Origin: UBA9676 sp963741615
GTDB lineage: Bacteria; Actinomycetota; Actinomycetes; Streptosporangiales; Streptosporangiaceae
NCBI GenBank assembly: GCA_963741615.1
Contig: CAVUIU010000019.1
Span: forward strand, 633,590 to 697,589
DNA: 64,000 nt
Reading direction: 5' to 3'
Shown in pieces: positions 34,819-43,618 of this stretch (the first letter of the stretch is position 1; each line of letters opens with the position of its first letter). The notes below the pieces were generated by a model that had not been told where the DNA came from, did no database searches, and saw only the letters and a program-made list of their open reading frames with translations. The position numbers and the translations under genes were made by a program.

Positions 34819-36113
34819 ACCCGAGCGCCGAACAAGCCGGCCTCAGCATCATCGCAGTTGAGGGGTTCCCGGAGATCCAAGCCGGGGCCGACCTGGCAGA
34901 GCTGATCGCCGACGCGGCACCGGGCCTGGCCGACGGCGACATCGTGGTGATCACCTCCAAGATCGTGAGCAAGGCGGAGGGCCGGGTGATCCAGTCCGGC
35001 CGGGAACGGGCGATCGACGCGGAAACGGTCCGGGTGGTGGCGCGCCGCGGTGCCACCCGGATCGTGGAGACCCGGCAAGGGCTGGTGCTCGCGGCGGCGG
35101 GGGTGGACAACTCCAACACCGCGCCCGGGACGGTGGTACTGCTGCCGGAGGACCCGGATGGCTCGGCCCGCAGGCTGCGCAAGGCGCTGCGCGACCGGCT
35201 CGGCGCGAGGGTCGGGGTCATCATCACCGACACCCTGGGACGGCCCTGGCGCAACGGGCAGACCGACGCCGCGATCGGCGCCGCGGGCGTGCTGCCGGTG
35301 CGCGACTACCGGGGCCAGCCGGACACGTTCGGCACGTTGCTGGAGGTGACCGTGGTCGCGGTGGCCGACGAGATCGCGGGGGCCGCCGACCTGGTCAAGG
35401 CCAAGACCAGCGGCATCCCGGTGGCGATCGTGCGCGGCCTGGCGGACCTAGTCACCGACGCGGACGGCCCCGGCGGCCGGGCGCTGATCCGGCCCCCGGC
35501 CGAGGACATGTTCCGCTTCGGTTCGGCCGACGTGCTCGCCGCCCGCCGGACGGTGCGCGAGTTCACCAGCGCACCGGTGGATCCCGCCGCGGTCCGGCGG
35601 GCGGTCGCGGCCGCCATCACCGCGCCCGCGCCGCATCACTCCACGCCGTGGCGGTTCGCCGTCGTGGAGTCGGAGCGGGCCAGGATCGCGCTGCTGGATG
35701 ACATGCTCGCGGCCTGGGTCGCCGATCTCCGCGGGGACGGCTTCACGCCGGAGCAGATCGCCCGCCGGACCCGGCGCGGCGAGCCGCTGCGCCGGGCACC
35801 GCTGCTCATCGTCCCCTGCCTGCACGCCGAGGCGGCGCACGCCTACCCCGACCAGCGCCGCGCCGCCGCCGAACGGGAGATGTTCGTGGTCGCCATGGGC
35901 GCAGCCGTGCAGAACCTGCTCGTCGCGCTGGCTGTGGAGGGCCTCGGCTCCTGCTGGGTGTCGAGCACGATGTTCTGCCGGGAGACGACCCGCCGTTCGC
36001 TCGGGCTGCCCAGTGACTGGGACCCGATGGGCGCCGTCGGCGTCGGCCATCCCGCCGCCGCGGCCCCCGACCGCCCGCCCCGTGACCCAGGTTCATTCAT
36101 GGTGACCATGTGA
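34815..36113 (+). CDS. fbiB: Bifunctional F420:gamma-glutamyl ligase FbiB
   Basis: Two-domain FbiB, 432 residues. The N-terminal CofE domain (about 1-245) adds the glutamate tail: DGDIVVITSKIVSKAEGRVI, DNSNTAPGTVVLLPEDPDGS, GVIITDTLGRPWRNGQTDAA. The C-terminal nitroreductase-like domain (about 250-432) binds FMN and reduces dehydro-F420-0: RRTVREFTSAPV, PAPHHSTPWRFAVVES, EREMFVVAMGAAVQNLLVAL, GLGSCWVSSTMFC. The fused form is typical of actinomycetes. It overlaps fbiA and faces fbiC across a 140-base gap that contains a long hairpin. Confidence 0.96.
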   Translation: MNPSAEQAGLSIIAVEGFPEIQAGADLAELIADAAPGLADGDIVVITSKIVSKAEGRVIQSGRERAIDAETVRVVARRGATRIVETRQGLVLAAAGVDNSNTAPGTVVLLPEDPDGSARRLRKALRDRLGARVGVIITDTLGRPWRNGQTDAAIGAAGVLPVRDYRGQPDTFGTLLEVTVVAVADEIAGAADLVKAKTSGIPVAIVRGLADLVTDADGPGGRALIRPPAEDMFRFGSADVLAARRTVREFTSAPVDPAAVRRAVAAAITAPAPHHSTPWRFAVVESERARIALLDDMLAAWVADLRGDGFTPEQIARRTRRGEPLRRAPLLIVPCLHAEAAHAYPDQRRAAAEREMFVVAMGAAVQNLLVALAVEGLGSCWVSSTMFCRETTRRSLGLPSDWDPMGAVGVGHPAAAAPDRPPRDPGSFMVTM

Positions 36114-36167
36114 CTGCCGCTCTCCCAAGGATGCCGGTGAGCGCCGGCAAGGAGAGCGGCTGGCATT

Positions 36168-36240
36168 GACATAGCACGGCTTGCGCCCATGATCATGTCC
36201 GTTTCGTCCGGGTTCTCATGGTCCCAACCCGTGCTATGTC
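36168..36240. terminator. Long hairpin between converging fbiB and fbiC
   Basis: A perfect 12-base inverted repeat (36168-36179 with 36229-36240) closes a 49-base loop. The loop contains a second 6-base repeat, CCATGA (36187-36192) and TCATGG (36216-36221), and the palindrome CATGATCATG (36188-36197). It probably ends transcription from both sides; the long structured loop is more than a simple terminator needs. Confidence 0.55.
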
Positions 36241-36253
36241 GTGAATGGACGGG

Positions 36254-38947
36254 CTACCGCACCACGGGGAGGGGCTTGCGGCCGCCGCGGACGGACGTGC
36301 ATACGCCGTCGCTGGCCGCCGATGCCGCGAGGCGTTCGGCATCAGGGACTCCGTACAGGGTTGTGCGCTGGCGCAGGGGGCGGCCCAGCGGGGCGATCAT
36401 CGCTTCCATGTCGCTGATGGTCTTGTAGGAACCCTGCTCGGAGCCGGCCATGCGGCTGATCGTCTCCTCCATCAGGGTGCCGCCGATGTCGTTGACGCCG
36501 CCGCGCAGCACGTCCCGGCAGGCATCGCCGCTGAGCTTCACCCAGGAGCACTGGATGTTGCTGATGGCCCCGTGCAGCAGCAGCCGGGACAGCGCGTGGA
36601 CCGCCCGGTTCTCCCGGCGGGTGGGACCGGGCCGGGCCAGCCCGGCCAGGTAGATCGGCGCGCTGGCGTGCACGAAGGGGAGCAGCACGAACTCGGTGAA
36701 ACCACCGGTCCGCTCGGCGATGCCGCGGATCACCCGCAGGTGGCCGACCCAGTGTGCCGGGGTGTCCACATGCCCGTACATCATCGTGGCCGTGGTCGGG
36801 ATGCCCAGTTCGTGGGCGGTGGTGACGACCTCGATCCAGGCCGAGGCCGGCAGCTTGCCCTTGGTCAGCACCCACCGCACGTCGTCGTCGAGGATCTCGG
36901 CCGCGGTGCCCGGGTGCGAGCCGACGCCGGCCTGCTTGGCCCGCTCCAGCCACTCCCGCACGCCGAGCCCGGTCCGCGCCGCGCCGTTGACGACCTCCAT
37001 CGGCGAGAACGCGTGCACGTGCAGGTTCGGGCAGCGGCCCTTGACCTCCGCGGCGATGTCGAAGTAGGCGGTCCCGGGCAGGTCGGGGTGGATCCCGCCC
37101 TGCATGCACACCTCGGTCGCGCCCGCCTGCCACGCCTCGGCCGCCCGGTCGCCGATCTGCTCCAGCGAGAGCGTGTAGGCATCGGCGTCGGTGCGGCGCT
37201 GCGCGAACGCGCAGAACCGGCAGCCGGTGTAGCACACGTTGGTGAAGTTGATGTTGCGGGTGACCACATAGGTGATGTCGTCGCCAACCGCGTCGCGGCG
37301 GATGGCGTCCGCGAGCGCGGCGAGTGCCTCCAGTTCCGGGCCGTCGGCGCCGAGCAGCGCCAGCGCCTGCCCGTCGGTGATCCCGGCCGGGTCGCGCTCG
37401 GCCGCCCGCAGCGCGGCGGCCACCTCGCCGCGCAGCCGCGCGGGCGCACCGCCTGCTGCTGGCCGGTCCGGCCCGACGCCAGCGGATGCCAAACGGCTGC
37501 CGCCGGCCGGCCCCGGCTCCCCGGCCGACCGGGCGGCGGGGTCGATCCGGGCCGCCACCGCCGCCCAGTCGCCGTAGACCTCGCCGAAGTCGGCCCGGCG
37601 GTCAGCCGTCCGCCCGGCGGTGTCGATGGTGACGTGCAGGTCGGTCCGGCCGGCCGCGTCGCCCCAGCCGCCGTCGGGCTCCTGCCAGGGCCGTCCCCGT
37701 GGCACCGCACCGTCACGGGCCAGCCCGGTCGCCGGGTCGGCCAGCGCCGCCACGTGCCCGGCCACCCGGGGATCCAGCCAGGGCTCGGTGAGATAGGGCG
37801 GGTAGATCGTGAGACGCTCCCGCAGGGTCATCCCGGCCGCCTCCGTGCGGCGCGCCAGCTCGTCGATCTGCGGCCACGGCCGTTCCGGGTTGACGTGGTC
37901 CGGAGTCAGCGGCGAGACCCCGCCCCAGTCGTCGATCCCCGCGGCCAGGATCAGCCGGTGCTGGTCCCCGATGAGGTTGGGCGGGGCCTGGATCCGCGCC
38001 GACGGGCCGAGCACCAGCCTGGCCACCGCGATCGTCGCCGCCAGGTCGTCAAGGTCCGCATCGGGCACGCCGCGCATCTTCGTATCCGGTTTGGCGCGGA
38101 AGTTCTGAACGATAACTTCCTGGATACCGCCGTACTCCTGCGCCACCCGGCGGATGGCGAAGATCGACTCCGCGCGCTCGGCCATCGTCTCCCCGATGCC
38201 GATCAGGATGCCGGTGGTGAAGGGGACCGCCGACCGGCCAGCGTCCTCGAGCACCCGCAACCGCACCGCGGGGTCCTTGTCCGGGCTGCCGAAATGCGGC
38301 CCGCCCTGGTCGGTGAACAACCGGGCCGCCGTGGTCTCCAGCATCATCCCCATCGACGGCGCCACCGGCTTGAGCCGCTGGAAGTCCTGCCAGCTGAGGA
38401 CGCCCGGGTTGAGGTGCGGCAGCAGGCCGGTCTCCTCCAGCACCCTGATGGCCATCGCCCGGACATAGGACAGCGTGTCGTCGTAGCCGCCGGCGTCCAG
38501 CCAGTCCCGCGCCTGCCGCCAGCGGTCCTCCGGCCGGTCCCCGAGCGTGAAGAGCGCCTCCTTGCAGTTCAGGTCCGCGCCCTGGCGGGCGATCGCCAGC
38601 ACCTCGTCCGGGGACAGGTAGGGGCTGTCCAGCCGGCCGGGCACGGTGGCGAAGGTGCAGTAGCCGCAGCGGTCCCGGCAGAGCCTGGTCAGCGGGATGA
38701 AAACCTTGCGCGAGTAGGTGATGACACCCGGGCGTCCGGCGGCGGCGAGCCCGGCGTCGCGGACCCGGCCGGCGTGGCCGGCCAGCGCCGCCAGCTGCTC
38801 GCCACGGGCATGCAGCAAGGTGGCGGCCTCGGCCGGGTCCAGCGTCTTGCCGTCCCGGGCACGGGCGAGCGCGCGGCGGACGGCACCCACCGGTGGCGCG
38901 GGCTCCGGCGGGCGAGACGACGTGCGGGGGGCGGGCTCATCGCTCAT
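36254..38947 (-). CDS. fbiC: Fo synthase FbiC (fused CofG-CofH)
   Basis: Bifunctional radical-SAM enzyme making the deazaflavin Fo from tyrosine and the ribityl-diaminouracil intermediate of flavin synthesis; 897 residues (mycobacterial FbiC about 856). Two iron-sulphur motifs: CofG half with Cys90, Cys94, Cys97 (CRDRCGYC) and CofH half with Cys572, Cys576, Cys579 (CYTGCRFC). Other segments are PHLNPGVLSWQDFQRLKP and MMYGHVDTPAHWVGHLRVIR. The linker about 420-530 is Ala/Gly-rich. The N-terminal 20 residues are Pro-rich. It converges on fbiAB, so all F420 steps except FbiD/CofC are here. Confidence 0.97.
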   Translation of the reverse strand: MSDEPAPRTSSRPPEPAPPVGAVRRALARARDGKTLDPAEAATLLHARGEQLAALAGHAGRVRDAGLAAAGRPGVITYSRKVFIPLTRLCRDRCGYCTFATVPGRLDSPYLSPDEVLAIARQGADLNCKEALFTLGDRPEDRWRQARDWLDAGGYDDTLSYVRAMAIRVLEETGLLPHLNPGVLSWQDFQRLKPVAPSMGMMLETTAARLFTDQGGPHFGSPDKDPAVRLRVLEDAGRSAVPFTTGILIGIGETMAERAESIFAIRRVAQEYGGIQEVIVQNFRAKPDTKMRGVPDADLDDLAATIAVARLVLGPSARIQAPPNLIGDQHRLILAAGIDDWGGVSPLTPDHVNPERPWPQIDELARRTEAAGMTLRERLTIYPPYLTEPWLDPRVAGHVAALADPATGLARDGAVPRGRPWQEPDGGWGDAAGRTDLHVTIDTAGRTADRRADFGEVYGDWAAVAARIDPAARSAGEPGPAGGSRLASAGVGPDRPAAGGAPARLRGEVAAALRAAERDPAGITDGQALALLGADGPELEALAALADAIRRDAVGDDITYVVTRNINFTNVCYTGCRFCAFAQRRTDADAYTLSLEQIGDRAAEAWQAGATEVCMQGGIHPDLPGTAYFDIAAEVKGRCPNLHVHAFSPMEVVNGAARTGLGVREWLERAKQAGVGSHPGTAAEILDDDVRWVLTKGKLPASAWIEVVTTAHELGIPTTATMMYGHVDTPAHWVGHLRVIRGIAERTGGFTEFVLLPFVHASAPIYLAGLARPGPTRRENRAVHALSRLLLHGAISNIQCSWVKLSGDACRDVLRGGVNDIGGTLMEETISRMAGSEQGSYKTISDMEAMIAPLGRPLRQRTTLYGVPDAERLAASAASDGVCTSVRGGRKPLPVVR

Positions 38948-38954
38948 AGCGGCA

Positions 38955-39200
38955 CTCTAATTGCGTTTTTCCCGGGCCGTCCCTTGGCCGCCCCCCCACG
39001 GCACCGCCGCCACGCCCCAGTGGCACCACCGCCACGCCCCGCACCCCACCCCCGGGGCACCGCCGCCGCGCCCCGCACCCTGCCCCCCGGGGCACCGGCG
39101 CCACGCCCCGCACCCCACCCCCCGGGGCACCGCCGCCACGCCCCGCACCCCACCCCCCGGGGCACCGCCGCCACGCCCCGCGCCCCCCGGTGCCGGCGCC
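38955..39200. repeat. Degenerate GC-rich minisatellite upstream of fbiC and the MarR gene
   Basis: About five imperfect copies of a 35- to 36-bp unit (gcaccgccgccacgccccgc followed by a C-run) fill the gap between the divergent fbiC and MarR starts. All six frames are open through it, which is why long spurious ORFs arise here. No gene is likely. Confidence 0.85.
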
Positions 39201-39215
39201 TCGCCAAAGTTACTC

Positions 39216-39238
39216 CGATTTAGTATTATCCGAAATCG
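39216..39238 (+). promoter_or_regulatory. MarR promoter and operator candidate
   Basis: An unusually AT-rich island: CGATTT (39216-39221) and AAATCG (39233-39238) form an inverted repeat with an 11-base spacer, enclosing -10-like TATTAT (39224-39229). Transcription would start at about the GTG at 39238 (leaderless). The position fits autorepression by the MarR protein. Confidence 0.5.
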
Positions 39239-39666
39239 TGATAGACGGGGATCCGGCACCGGGCGTCGTGCTCGGGCTGCACCGGGCCACCCACGCGACC
39301 ATGCACGCGCTGGCCGGCCGGCTGGCCGAGCTGGACCTGGCCGCATCGGAGATCAACGTCCTCGCCAACCTGGCCGGGCGCCGGCCGCTGACGGTCGGCG
39401 CACTCGCCGCCGCCACGGCGACCAGGCCGACCACCCTGACCAGCGTGCTGGACAGGCTGGTCGGGCGCGGCTACGTCGTGCGTGAGGTGGACCCGGCCGA
39501 CCGGCGGTCATTCCTCATCTCACTGACCGCGCCCGGCCGGCTGGCCGCCGGGACCGCGGCCGAGGCCGTGCGCGACCTCGAGCAGCGCGCCCTCGCCGGG
39601 GTGAGCGCGGCGCAGCGGGCTGGTTTCTTCGCCGTCGTCCACGCCCTGACGGAGGTTCCCGGATGA
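39238..39666 (+). CDS. MarR-family transcriptional regulator
   Basis: Winged-helix MarR regulator of 142 residues from GTG 39238; the open frame back to 39190 runs through the GC repeat. Seen: RATHATMHALAGRLAELDLA (helix 1), SEINVLANLAGRRPLTVGAL (helices 2-3), ATRPTTLTSVLDRLVGRGYV (recognition helix) and REVDPADRRSFLISLTAPGR (wing). Its stop overlaps the next gene (ATGA, 39663-39666). The ligand is unknown. Confidence 0.9.
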   Translation: MIDGDPAPGVVLGLHRATHATMHALAGRLAELDLAASEINVLANLAGRRPLTVGALAAATATRPTTLTSVLDRLVGRGYVVREVDPADRRSFLISLTAPGRLAAGTAAEAVRDLEQRALAGVSAAQRAGFFAVVHALTEVPG

Positions 39667-40148
39667 CCCAGGACCGCGAGCTCGCCGCCATCCTGGTCGA
39701 GATCGTCCCGCCCGGCGGCGCTTTCCGCCACCGTCAGCACATCCACCTGGCGTTCCTCGCTGTCCAGCGGCACGGGGCCGCCCGCGCAGCCGGGATAGTC
39801 GCTCGCTGGATCCAGCAGATCGCGGCTTACCAGCGCGCGCCGCAGAAGTACCACGCCACGGTCACCCGGGCGTGGACCGAGATCGTCGCCCACCATGTCG
39901 CGGCCGGCCAGCCCGACCCGCCCGGCCCTCTCGGCCCGCCCGGCACCGATTTCGCCTCGTTCGTGCTGCGCAATCCGGCCCTGCTCGACAAGCGGCTGCT
40001 GACCCGTCACTACTCCGCGCGCCTGCTCGCGTCCCCGGCGGCGAGGACCGGCTGGGTGGAACCCGACCTGGCGGGGTTCCCGTGGACCTCCGACCGGGGG
40101 CCGGCCTCGGGACCCGGCATCAGCGCCGGATCACCAGACATGGCCTAG
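39663..40148 (+). CDS. Conserved-looking hypothetical protein coupled to MarR
   Basis: A 161-residue soluble protein not recognised as a named family. It is rich in His and aromatic residues: FRHRQHIHLAFLAVQRHGAA, RWIQQIAAYQRAPQKYHATV, TRAWTEIVAHHV and LLDKRLLTRHYSARLLAS. The clustered His (HRQHIHL, KYH, AHHV, RHY) could bind a metal or haem (inference). It is translationally coupled to the MarR gene, which suggests that this is the regulated function. It converges on and overlaps the glycosylase gene by 4 bases. Confidence 0.75.
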   Translation: MTQDRELAAILVEIVPPGGAFRHRQHIHLAFLAVQRHGAARAAGIVARWIQQIAAYQRAPQKYHATVTRAWTEIVAHHVAAGQPDPPGPLGPPGTDFASFVLRNPALLDKRLLTRHYSARLLASPAARTGWVEPDLAGFPWTSDRGPASGPGISAGSPDMA

Positions 40149-41173
40149 ATCGAACGGTAGTCGCGGGGTGCCATCCGGGGGCCCCGGCGCGGCGGCCGGA
40201 TGCCGCTGAGTTCCACCAGCCGGGCCGCGCGGTGCCGGTGTCCGGCGTAGGGGGCGAGCAGTTCCAGCATGCCGGCGTCGTCGACCTTCCGCCCGGCCAG
40301 CGCCCAGCCGACCATCGCGGGCAGGTGATAGTCGCCGACCGATACCGCGTCGGGGTCGCCGCAGGCCCGCTGGCGTATCTCGGCGGAGGTCCAGAGCCCG
40401 ATCCCAGGCAGTGAGCGCAGGCGCAGGTCCGCTTCGGCGGAGCTCATCGCGGCGATCTCCTCCAGCCGCTCTGCGACCCGGGCGGCGCCGACGACGGTCC
40501 GGGCACGGACGCCCTCCACGCCCGCCCGGTGCCACTCCCAGGAGGGGATCCGTGCCCAGATGCGGGCCGGCGGGAAGACCCTCATCCCAGCCGGGGCGGG
40601 CCCTGGCGCCGGCTCCCCGAACCTGAGCATGAGCGTCCGCCATGCCCGCCACGCCTCGGCCCCGACCACCTTCTGCTCCAGCACCGCCGGCACCAGCGCC
40701 TCGAGCACCCGGCCCGAGCGGCCTATCCGGAGATGGGTGTACCGCCGGTCGAGCTCGGCAAGCAGGGGGTGCGCCGGCTGGAAGCCGGTCCGGTCGTCGT
40801 CGGCGCCGAGCATGCCGGGCAGGCGGGCGAGCAGCCACGCGGCGCCGGGCCCCCAGGCGGTGGCGAGCACCGTCGCGCCGCCGCCGACCCCGCCGATGTC
40901 GTCGCTGGCCGTGACCCGCAGTGTGGCCGGGCCGTGCGGGGTTCGCGTCGTCCGCCACACCGCACCGGACGCGTCGACCCGGAAGGCCGGATCGCCGGCC
41001 CCGCGCCGGTGCACCCCCAGGGTCCGGGCCAGGCCCACCCGGAACGGCGCCTGCCACCGCCGCGTGAGCGCGGCCTGCTGGTCGCCTCCGGCGGCTGCCG
41101 GACCGGCCGGACCGGCCGGCGCGGGTACGGCCCCCGGCCCGGGCCGCGCCGCCGCCGGGGACACGCGGCTCAC
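40145..41173 (-). CDS. AlkA-like DNA-3-methyladenine glycosylase
   Basis: HhH-GPD superfamily DNA glycosylase removing alkylated bases. GTG 41173 overlaps the pyrophosphorylase stop (41170-41173) and gives 342 residues. The helix-hairpin-helix is LRSLPGIGLWTSAEIRQRA, followed by the Asp of DAVSVGDYHLPAMVGWALAG expected for catalysis. The N-terminal domain has DPAFRVDASGAVWRTTRTPH and AHPLLAELDRRYTHLRIGRS. It lacks the Cys cluster of MutY or endonuclease III. The upstream open frame to 41266 lies inside the neighbour. Confidence 0.9.
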   Translation of the reverse strand: MSRVSPAAARPGPGAVPAPAGPAGPAAAGGDQQAALTRRWQAPFRVGLARTLGVHRRGAGDPAFRVDASGAVWRTTRTPHGPATLRVTASDDIGGVGGGATVLATAWGPGAAWLLARLPGMLGADDDRTGFQPAHPLLAELDRRYTHLRIGRSGRVLEALVPAVLEQKVVGAEAWRAWRTLMLRFGEPAPGPAPAGMRVFPPARIWARIPSWEWHRAGVEGVRARTVVGAARVAERLEEIAAMSSAEADLRLRSLPGIGLWTSAEIRQRACGDPDAVSVGDYHLPAMVGWALAGRKVDDAGMLELLAPYAGHRHRAARLVELSGIRPPRRGPRMAPRDYRSI

Positions 41174-42288
41174 ACGTCCGTGGAGAAACGGACCGAGGTC
41201 GGGGGAAGGTCTACCCCCGGCCACACCCGCATGCCCGCCCGCAGTTCGTTCCCGCTGGCCACGCACACGCCGTCGCCGATCACAGCCTCGTCGAGCACCG
41301 CTGCCTCCCCGATCCGCGCTCCGCGGCCAAGGACGGACGCGCTGATCCGCGCCCCCGCGCCGACCCGCACCCCGTCGAACAGGACGCTGCCATCGACCTG
41401 CGCGCCGGCGCCGATCACCGAGCCAGCCCCGACCACGGTCCCGCCGCCCACCCGCGCCCCCGGGTCCACCTGCGCCCCGTCGAGCAGCAGCACCTCGCCG
41501 GGCACACCGCGGACGGGGGCAAGGGCGGGCGACGGGAGACGGCCCAGGACAAGATCACATGATCCCTGGACGAATGCCTCGGGGGTACCCACGTCGAGCC
41601 AGTACGAGGTGTCAAGGTAGCCCATCACGACCGCGCCGGCCTCGATCAGGGCGGGAAACGTCTCCCGCTCCACCGAGATCACCGCGCCCGGCGGGATCTC
41701 GTCGATGACATCGCGCCGGAAGACATAGCAGCCCGCGTTGATCCGGTTGGTCACCGGGTCGGGGGTCTTCTCGACGAACGCGGTCACCCGCCCGCCGGGG
41801 TCGGTCGGCACGCAGCCGAAGCGGGCCGGGTCGGTGACCTCGACCAGGTGCAAGGTGACCGCGGCCTCGGCCTTGCCGTGCAGGTCGAGCTGGGCGCCCA
41901 GGTCGTGACCGGACAGCACGTCCCCGTTCAGCACCAGCACCGGGCTGCCGGGGCCGCCGCGCAGGACCCGGGCCGCGTTCCGGATCGCGCCACCGGTGCC
42001 GAGCGGGGTGTCCTCCTGGACATAGACGATCTCCACCCCGAACGCGGAGCCGTCCCCGAGGCAGTCCGCGAACATCTGCGCCCGGTAGGACGTGGCGAGG
42101 ACCACCCGGGTGACACCGGCCGCGGCCGCCTTGGCCAGCTGGTGGGCGAGGAACGGGACCCCGGCGGTGGGGAGCAGCGGTTTGGGCGTGCTGATCGTCA
42201 GCGGGCGCAGCCGGGTGCCCTGGCCGCCGACGAGCAGGATCGCCTCAAGCGACTCCGGGCGGGCGGGGGTCACGAACCGTGATGACAT
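41170..42288 (-). CDS. Mannose-1-phosphate guanylyltransferase-like NDP-sugar synthase
   Basis: Nucleotidyltransferase with a left-handed beta-helix tail, 372 residues, most likely making GDP-mannose. Motifs: ILLVGGQGTRLRPLTISTPK (signature with Lys), PLLPTAGVPFLAHQLAKAAA, VLVLNGDVLSGHDL (metal Asp), FVEKTPDP, INAGCYVF and YLDTSYWLDVGTPEAFVQGS. Hexapeptide repeats follow from about 275 (QVDPGARVGGGTVVGAGSVI). It could instead use another sugar phosphate. It sits between a GT4 glycosyltransferase (11 bases upstream) and the glycosylase (overlap), in line with a mannosylation function. Confidence 0.9.
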   Translation of the reverse strand: MSSRFVTPARPESLEAILLVGGQGTRLRPLTISTPKPLLPTAGVPFLAHQLAKAAAAGVTRVVLATSYRAQMFADCLGDGSAFGVEIVYVQEDTPLGTGGAIRNAARVLRGGPGSPVLVLNGDVLSGHDLGAQLDLHGKAEAAVTLHLVEVTDPARFGCVPTDPGGRVTAFVEKTPDPVTNRINAGCYVFRRDVIDEIPPGAVISVERETFPALIEAGAVVMGYLDTSYWLDVGTPEAFVQGSCDLVLGRLPSPALAPVRGVPGEVLLLDGAQVDPGARVGGGTVVGAGSVIGAGAQVDGSVLFDGVRVGAGARISASVLGRGARIGEAAVLDEAVIGDGVCVASGNELRAGMRVWPGVDLPPTSVRFSTDV

Positions 42289-42299
42289 GCCGACGCAGA

Positions 42300-43436
42300 T
42301 TACTCGTCCCGCTGCCCGGCCGCACGCAGGTAGGACGCGAGATGTGCCTCGGCCGACGCGGCCCAGCTGAACTCCAGCGCCCGGGCGTGGCCGGCCGCAC
42401 CCAGCGCCTCCCGGCGCACCGGGTCGTCGAGCAGTGCCCGCAGGCTGGCCCGGATGCTGTCCGAGTCCGGCTCGGTATAGGCGACCGCGTCGCCCCCGAC
42501 CTCGGGCAGGGAGGCACGGTGGGTGGTCAGCACCGGCGCCGCGCAGGCCATCGCCTCGAGCACCGGCAGGCCGAATCCCTCCCCCCGGCTGGGGAAGGCC
42601 ACGACCAGGGCCCCCCCGAGATACCCGGGAAGGTCGCTGAAGCGCAGGTAGCCGGGGCGCAGGAGGCGCAGGTGCGCGGGCACCGCGGCGACCGCCTCGT
42701 CCACCTCCTCGCTCCAGCCGCTGCCGCCGCCGAGCACAAGCGCGGGCGGGTCGGGAAGGTCGGAGACGGCCGCGGCCCAGCCGGCGATCAGGGCGGGCAC
42801 GTTCTTGCGCGGCTCCAGGGTGCCGAGGTAGGCCACGTACGGCTTGCCATGCAGGCCCAGCCGGTCCGAGACCTGCCGCAGCTGTTCGGGACTGGGCTGG
42901 TGGAACAGTGAGTGGTCCACGCCGTGGTAGGCCACGTCGATCCTGGTCGGGTCCGCGCCCAGCACCCGCACGAGCTCGTCTCTGGTGGCCTTGGACGGGA
43001 CAAGGAGCCGGGTCGCCCGCCGGACCGAGGTGCGGATCGCCGACTTGAAGAAGGTGGCGCTGACCGGGGAGTGCGCGTCCGGCTCGGTGAAGAACGTCAG
43101 ATCGTGGATCGTGACCACGACCGGCACACCGGGACGCAGCGGCATCGTGTAGTGCGGCACGTGCAGGACGTCCGCACTGACCTGCTGGGCCACCAGCGGC
43201 AGCCCGGTCTGCTCCCAGGCCAGCCGGGCGGGCCGGTGGGCGATCGCGGTCGGGCCGGCGGCGATCCGGGCCTCGGGCACCAGCCGCCCGTACCGCTCCT
43301 CGTCGTTGCGCTGGCAGGCCACCGCGAGATCGGCCCCCGCGGCCCCGAGGGCGGCCACCAGGCCGTCCACGTACCGGCCCAACGCCCCGCGATCCGCGGG
43401 CACCGCGGTCGCATCAATGAGCACTCGAGGCGCCAC
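42300..43436 (-). CDS. Family 4 glycosyltransferase
   Basis: GT-B glycosyltransferase of the GT4 family, 378 residues. The N-terminal domain has VLIDATAVPADRGALGRYVD, DVLHVPHYTMPLRPGVPVVV and TIHDLTFFTEPDAHS. The C-terminal donor domain has YVAYLGTLEPRKNVPALIAG, LRFSDLPGYLGGALVVAFPS and the EX7E motif in RGEGFGLPVLEAMACAAPVL. Next to the GDP-mannose-type synthase it is probably a mannosyltransferase, perhaps for phosphoinositol mannosides or other lipoglycans (inference). The 182 bases upstream contain a small hairpin at 43565-43580 and no gene. Confidence 0.92.
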   Translation of the reverse strand: MAPRVLIDATAVPADRGALGRYVDGLVAALGAAGADLAVACQRNDEERYGRLVPEARIAAGPTAIAHRPARLAWEQTGLPLVAQQVSADVLHVPHYTMPLRPGVPVVVTIHDLTFFTEPDAHSPVSATFFKSAIRTSVRRATRLLVPSKATRDELVRVLGADPTRIDVAYHGVDHSLFHQPSPEQLRQVSDRLGLHGKPYVAYLGTLEPRKNVPALIAGWAAAVSDLPDPPALVLGGGSGWSEEVDEAVAAVPAHLRLLRPGYLRFSDLPGYLGGALVVAFPSRGEGFGLPVLEAMACAAPVLTTHRASLPEVGGDAVAYTEPDSDSIRASLRALLDDPVRREALGAAGHARALEFSWAASAEAHLASYLRAAGQRDE

Positions 43437-43564
43437 AGCCAGTCTCGCTCCCTTCCCTGGTACCCAGCCCGGGCACGCGGATGCCTACTCTCTCCAGCAT
43501 TCCCGATGATGCCCGCCACCACCGAGCGTACGCCCTCGGCCAGGCTGCTCGTGAGCACCGGCGC

Positions 43565-43580
43565 GCTACCGGGCGGTAGC
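43565..43580. terminator. Small hairpin after UPF0182
   Basis: GCTACC-GGGC-GGTAGC, a 6-base stem with a 4-base loop, 39 bases beyond the stop of the UPF0182 gene on the minus strand. No U-tract. Confidence 0.35.
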
Positions 43581-43618
43581 CCATTTGCCCCGGCAAAGCG
43601 GTCAGCGCAGGCGTCCCG

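Noticed and set aside
38955..39200. Possible CRISPR array
   Set aside because: The units abut without unique spacers and drift gradually; this is a minisatellite and no cas gene is near.
36245..39223. A 992-codon plus-strand frame opposite fbiC
   Set aside because: Shadow of fbiC, extended by the stop-free GC repeat at 38955-39200; no recognisable domain.
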